The notes under the pieces are model-generated. The model was not told where the DNA came from. It saw only the letters and a list, made by a program, of their open reading frames with translations, and ran no database searches. DNA of 6,904 bases. It comes from Sedimentibacter sp. (GTDB lineage: Bacteria > Bacillota > Clostridia > Tissierellales > Sedimentibacteraceae). Both the position numbers and the translations under genes were made by a program. Shown here piece after piece: positions 5,527 to 6,904 of this stretch (position 1 is the stretch's first letter; the number at the start of each line of letters is the position of its first letter). The stretch spans positions 1-6,904 of the forward strand of contig JAQSYS010000092.1 of NCBI GenBank assembly GCA_029256005.1, read 5' to 3'.

Positions 5527-6904
5527 TTAAATTATTAAGAATATAATACTGCCTGAACCATCATTGACAATTTTTTCAATTGTCTTTTTAAGTTTCTTCC
5601 TTGCATTTTCAGGCATTGCAGTAAGTTTGGATTCCAGTTGTTCATCAACTAAGCTATACATTGTCTTTCCGAATATTTCAGCATCCCATATAACTTGTGG
5701 ATTATCCTTCATTTGCTCAAGCATATGATTCATTAGGTCTTCACTTTGTGCCTTGTTACCTATAATAGGAGACACCTCAGTATTTATTCCTGCACTGAAT
5801 ATATGCAATGACGGAGCCTGTGCTTTTATTTTAATACCATATCTGCTGCCTTCCTTGAATACTTCAGGCTTATCAATAATCATATCTCCAACGCTAGGTG
5901 ATACGTATCCATAGCCTTTTGTCTTAGCATCATTGACTGCAGCTTCAACTTTCTTGTAATTGTTCTTTGCCTTTGACAAATCACCTATAAGTTTCAGTAT
6001 TTGATGTTCACCCGTTATTTCTTCTCCTGACAATTCACTTATAACCTTGTAGTAATAAGAATTGTCTAGATCAATTTTCATGTTTATGCTACCGCTTCCA
6101 AGCTCAATATCTTTAACATAAAAGTCTTCAATAAAGTCATTTTCTGCTGAAAATATACTTTCGGCATTGAAATCACTCAATTTATAGTAGTTTTCGAAAT
6201 CATCCTTTAACGTATTTATTAAATCCCTCTTCAAAGAATAATCATATGTGAGACCGTCAAACCACTTTGGCAGGTCTACATTAATTTCCTTGATTGGGAA
6301 TTCATACAATACATTTTCCAATACATTGTCTATGTCTTCAGTTCTTAAATTCATTAAATCCAAAATCTGAACAGGTGCATCATATTTTTCTTTTAGTTGT
6401 TCAGATAATGCTCTTGTATTTTCATTTTGTGGATGTGTAGTATTTAAAATTATTACGAAAGGCTTATTTATTTCTCTTAATTCTTTTACTACTCTTTCTT
6501 CTGCCATTATATAATTGTCTCTGTTTATATCAGTAATGCTTCCATCTGTAGTAACCAGAATACCAATAGTAGAATGATCTTTTATAACTTTTCTTGTTCC
6601 TATTTCAGCAGCTTCAGCAAATGGTATCGGGTCCTCATTCCATGGCGTACTAACAAGTCTAGGAATATCTCCTTCCATGTTGCCAATAGCACCTGGAATC
6701 ATATAACCTACACAATCAATTAGTCTTAATTTTGCATTTACATTTTCCTTAAATGTTACCTTCACTGCATTGCCTGGGACAAACTTTGGTTCTGTTGTAG
6801 TGACAGTCTTGCCTGTACCGCTTTGAGGCATTTCATCCTTTGCTCTTTCCTTTATGTACTCATCTTCTATATTCGGCAGCATTACACTTTCAGAAAACTT
6901 TCTG
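5527..6904 (-). CDS. spoIVA: SpoIVA, spore coat morphogenetic ATPase (5' end cut by window)
   Basis: SpoIVA hydrolyses ATP to polymerise into the basement layer that anchors the spore coat to the outer forespore membrane. The visible 458 codons continue upstream of the methionine at 6882 with no stop to the window edge (RKFSESV before MLPNIEDEY), and this aligns with the Bacillus protein from about residue 35. About 34 N-terminal residues, including the Walker A loop GxxxxGKS, are therefore outside. Seen here are the sensor-threonine block GKTVTTTEPKFVP, the Walker B-type LIDCVGY (aspartate at about residue 97 of the full protein), the conserved NEDPIPFAEAAEIGTRKVI segment and ITTDGSI-like VTTDGSI. 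The conserved C-terminal domain ends in the hydrophobic SIIFLII, as needed in Bacillus for localisation. A tandem TAA TAA stop follows. Expression is expected from a mother-cell sigma-E promoter lying outside the window. It is an independent unit closed by its own terminator. Confidence 0.97.
   Translation of the reverse strand, partial: RKFSESVMLPNIEDEYIKERAKDEMPQSGTGKTVTTTEPKFVPGNAVKVTFKENVNAKLRLIDCVGYMIPGAIGNMEGDIPRLVSTPWNEDPIPFAEAAEIGTRKVIKDHSTIGILVTTDGSITDINRDNYIMAEERVVKELREINKPFVIILNTTHPQNENTRALSEQLKEKYDAPVQILDLMNLRTEDIDNVLENVLYEFPIKEINVDLPKWFDGLTYDYSLKRDLINTLKDDFENYYKLSDFNAESIFSAENDFIEDFYVKDIELGSGSINMKIDLDNSYYYKVISELSGEEITGEHQILKLIGDLSKAKNNYKKVEAAVNDAKTKGYGYVSPSVGDMIIDKPEVFKEGSRYGIKIKAQAPSLHIFSAGINTEVSPIIGNKAQSEDLMNHMLEQMKDNPQVIWDAEIFGKTMYSLVDEQLESKLTAMPENARKKLKKTIEKIVNDGSGSIIFLII

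Noticed and set aside
6880..6882. ATG at 6882 as the start of spoIVA
   Set aside because: The frame stays open to the window edge with SpoIVA-like residues upstream, and starting here would remove the Walker A loop that the family requires.
1..6904. CRISPR array, insertion sequence, tRNA/rRNA or phage attachment site
   Set aside because: No repeated spacer pattern, transposase, terminal inverted repeats or structured RNA genes were seen; gene identities and strand are uniform and typical of core chromosome.

Overview
This is an AT-rich (roughly 30% G+C by eye) chromosomal segment from an endospore-forming low-GC Firmicute, most likely a member of the Clostridia or a close relative. The evidence is spoIVA, a spore-coat morphogen found only in endospore formers; the Firmicute cell-division cluster yggS(ylmE)-sepF(ylmF)-yggT(ylmG)-ylmH; strong GGAGG-type ribosome binding sites; and one ATG-, GTG- or TTG-started gene after another with very short gaps. 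Every gene I can support lies on the minus strand, so transcription runs from high to low coordinates.

Layout in transcription order. At the right edge, 6904-5527 is spoIVA, missing only its first ~34 codons, which include the Walker A loop. It is followed by a tandem stop, a U-tail-less hairpin (5498-5518) and a good intrinsic terminator (5457-5484). An intergenic region with an extended -10 promoter (5343-5372) comes next, with a 10-base direct repeat placed around its -35 box. This promoter appears to drive a tight eight-gene block: an HlyD-like membrane adaptor (5287-4034), yggS (4024-3329), sepF (3285-2845), yggT (2835-2575), ylmH (2570-1785), lspA (1772-1296), rluD-type pseudouridine synthase (1303-347) and pyrR (344 to the left edge, truncated). 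Gaps are 2 to 43 bases, lspA and rluD overlap, and I see no terminator inside the block, so a single long transcript is likely.

The genes join envelope and division functions (HlyD-like adaptor, SepF, YggT, LspA) to RNA- and ribosome-related functions (YlmH, RluD), PLP homeostasis (YggS) and pyrimidine control (PyrR). The order resembles the Bacillus subtilis ylmE-F-G-H / divIVA / ileS / lspA-ylyB-pyrR region, but divIVA and ileS are absent between ylmH and lspA, and an HlyD-like gene sits where ylmD would be expected. No mobile element, CRISPR array, tRNA or rRNA was seen.

Most of the window is ordinary core genome. The least understood parts are the HlyD-like adaptor with no exporter beside it, the direct repeat at the operon promoter, and the absence of an attenuator leader in front of pyrR. 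I do not see strong evidence for an undescribed defence or mobile system here.
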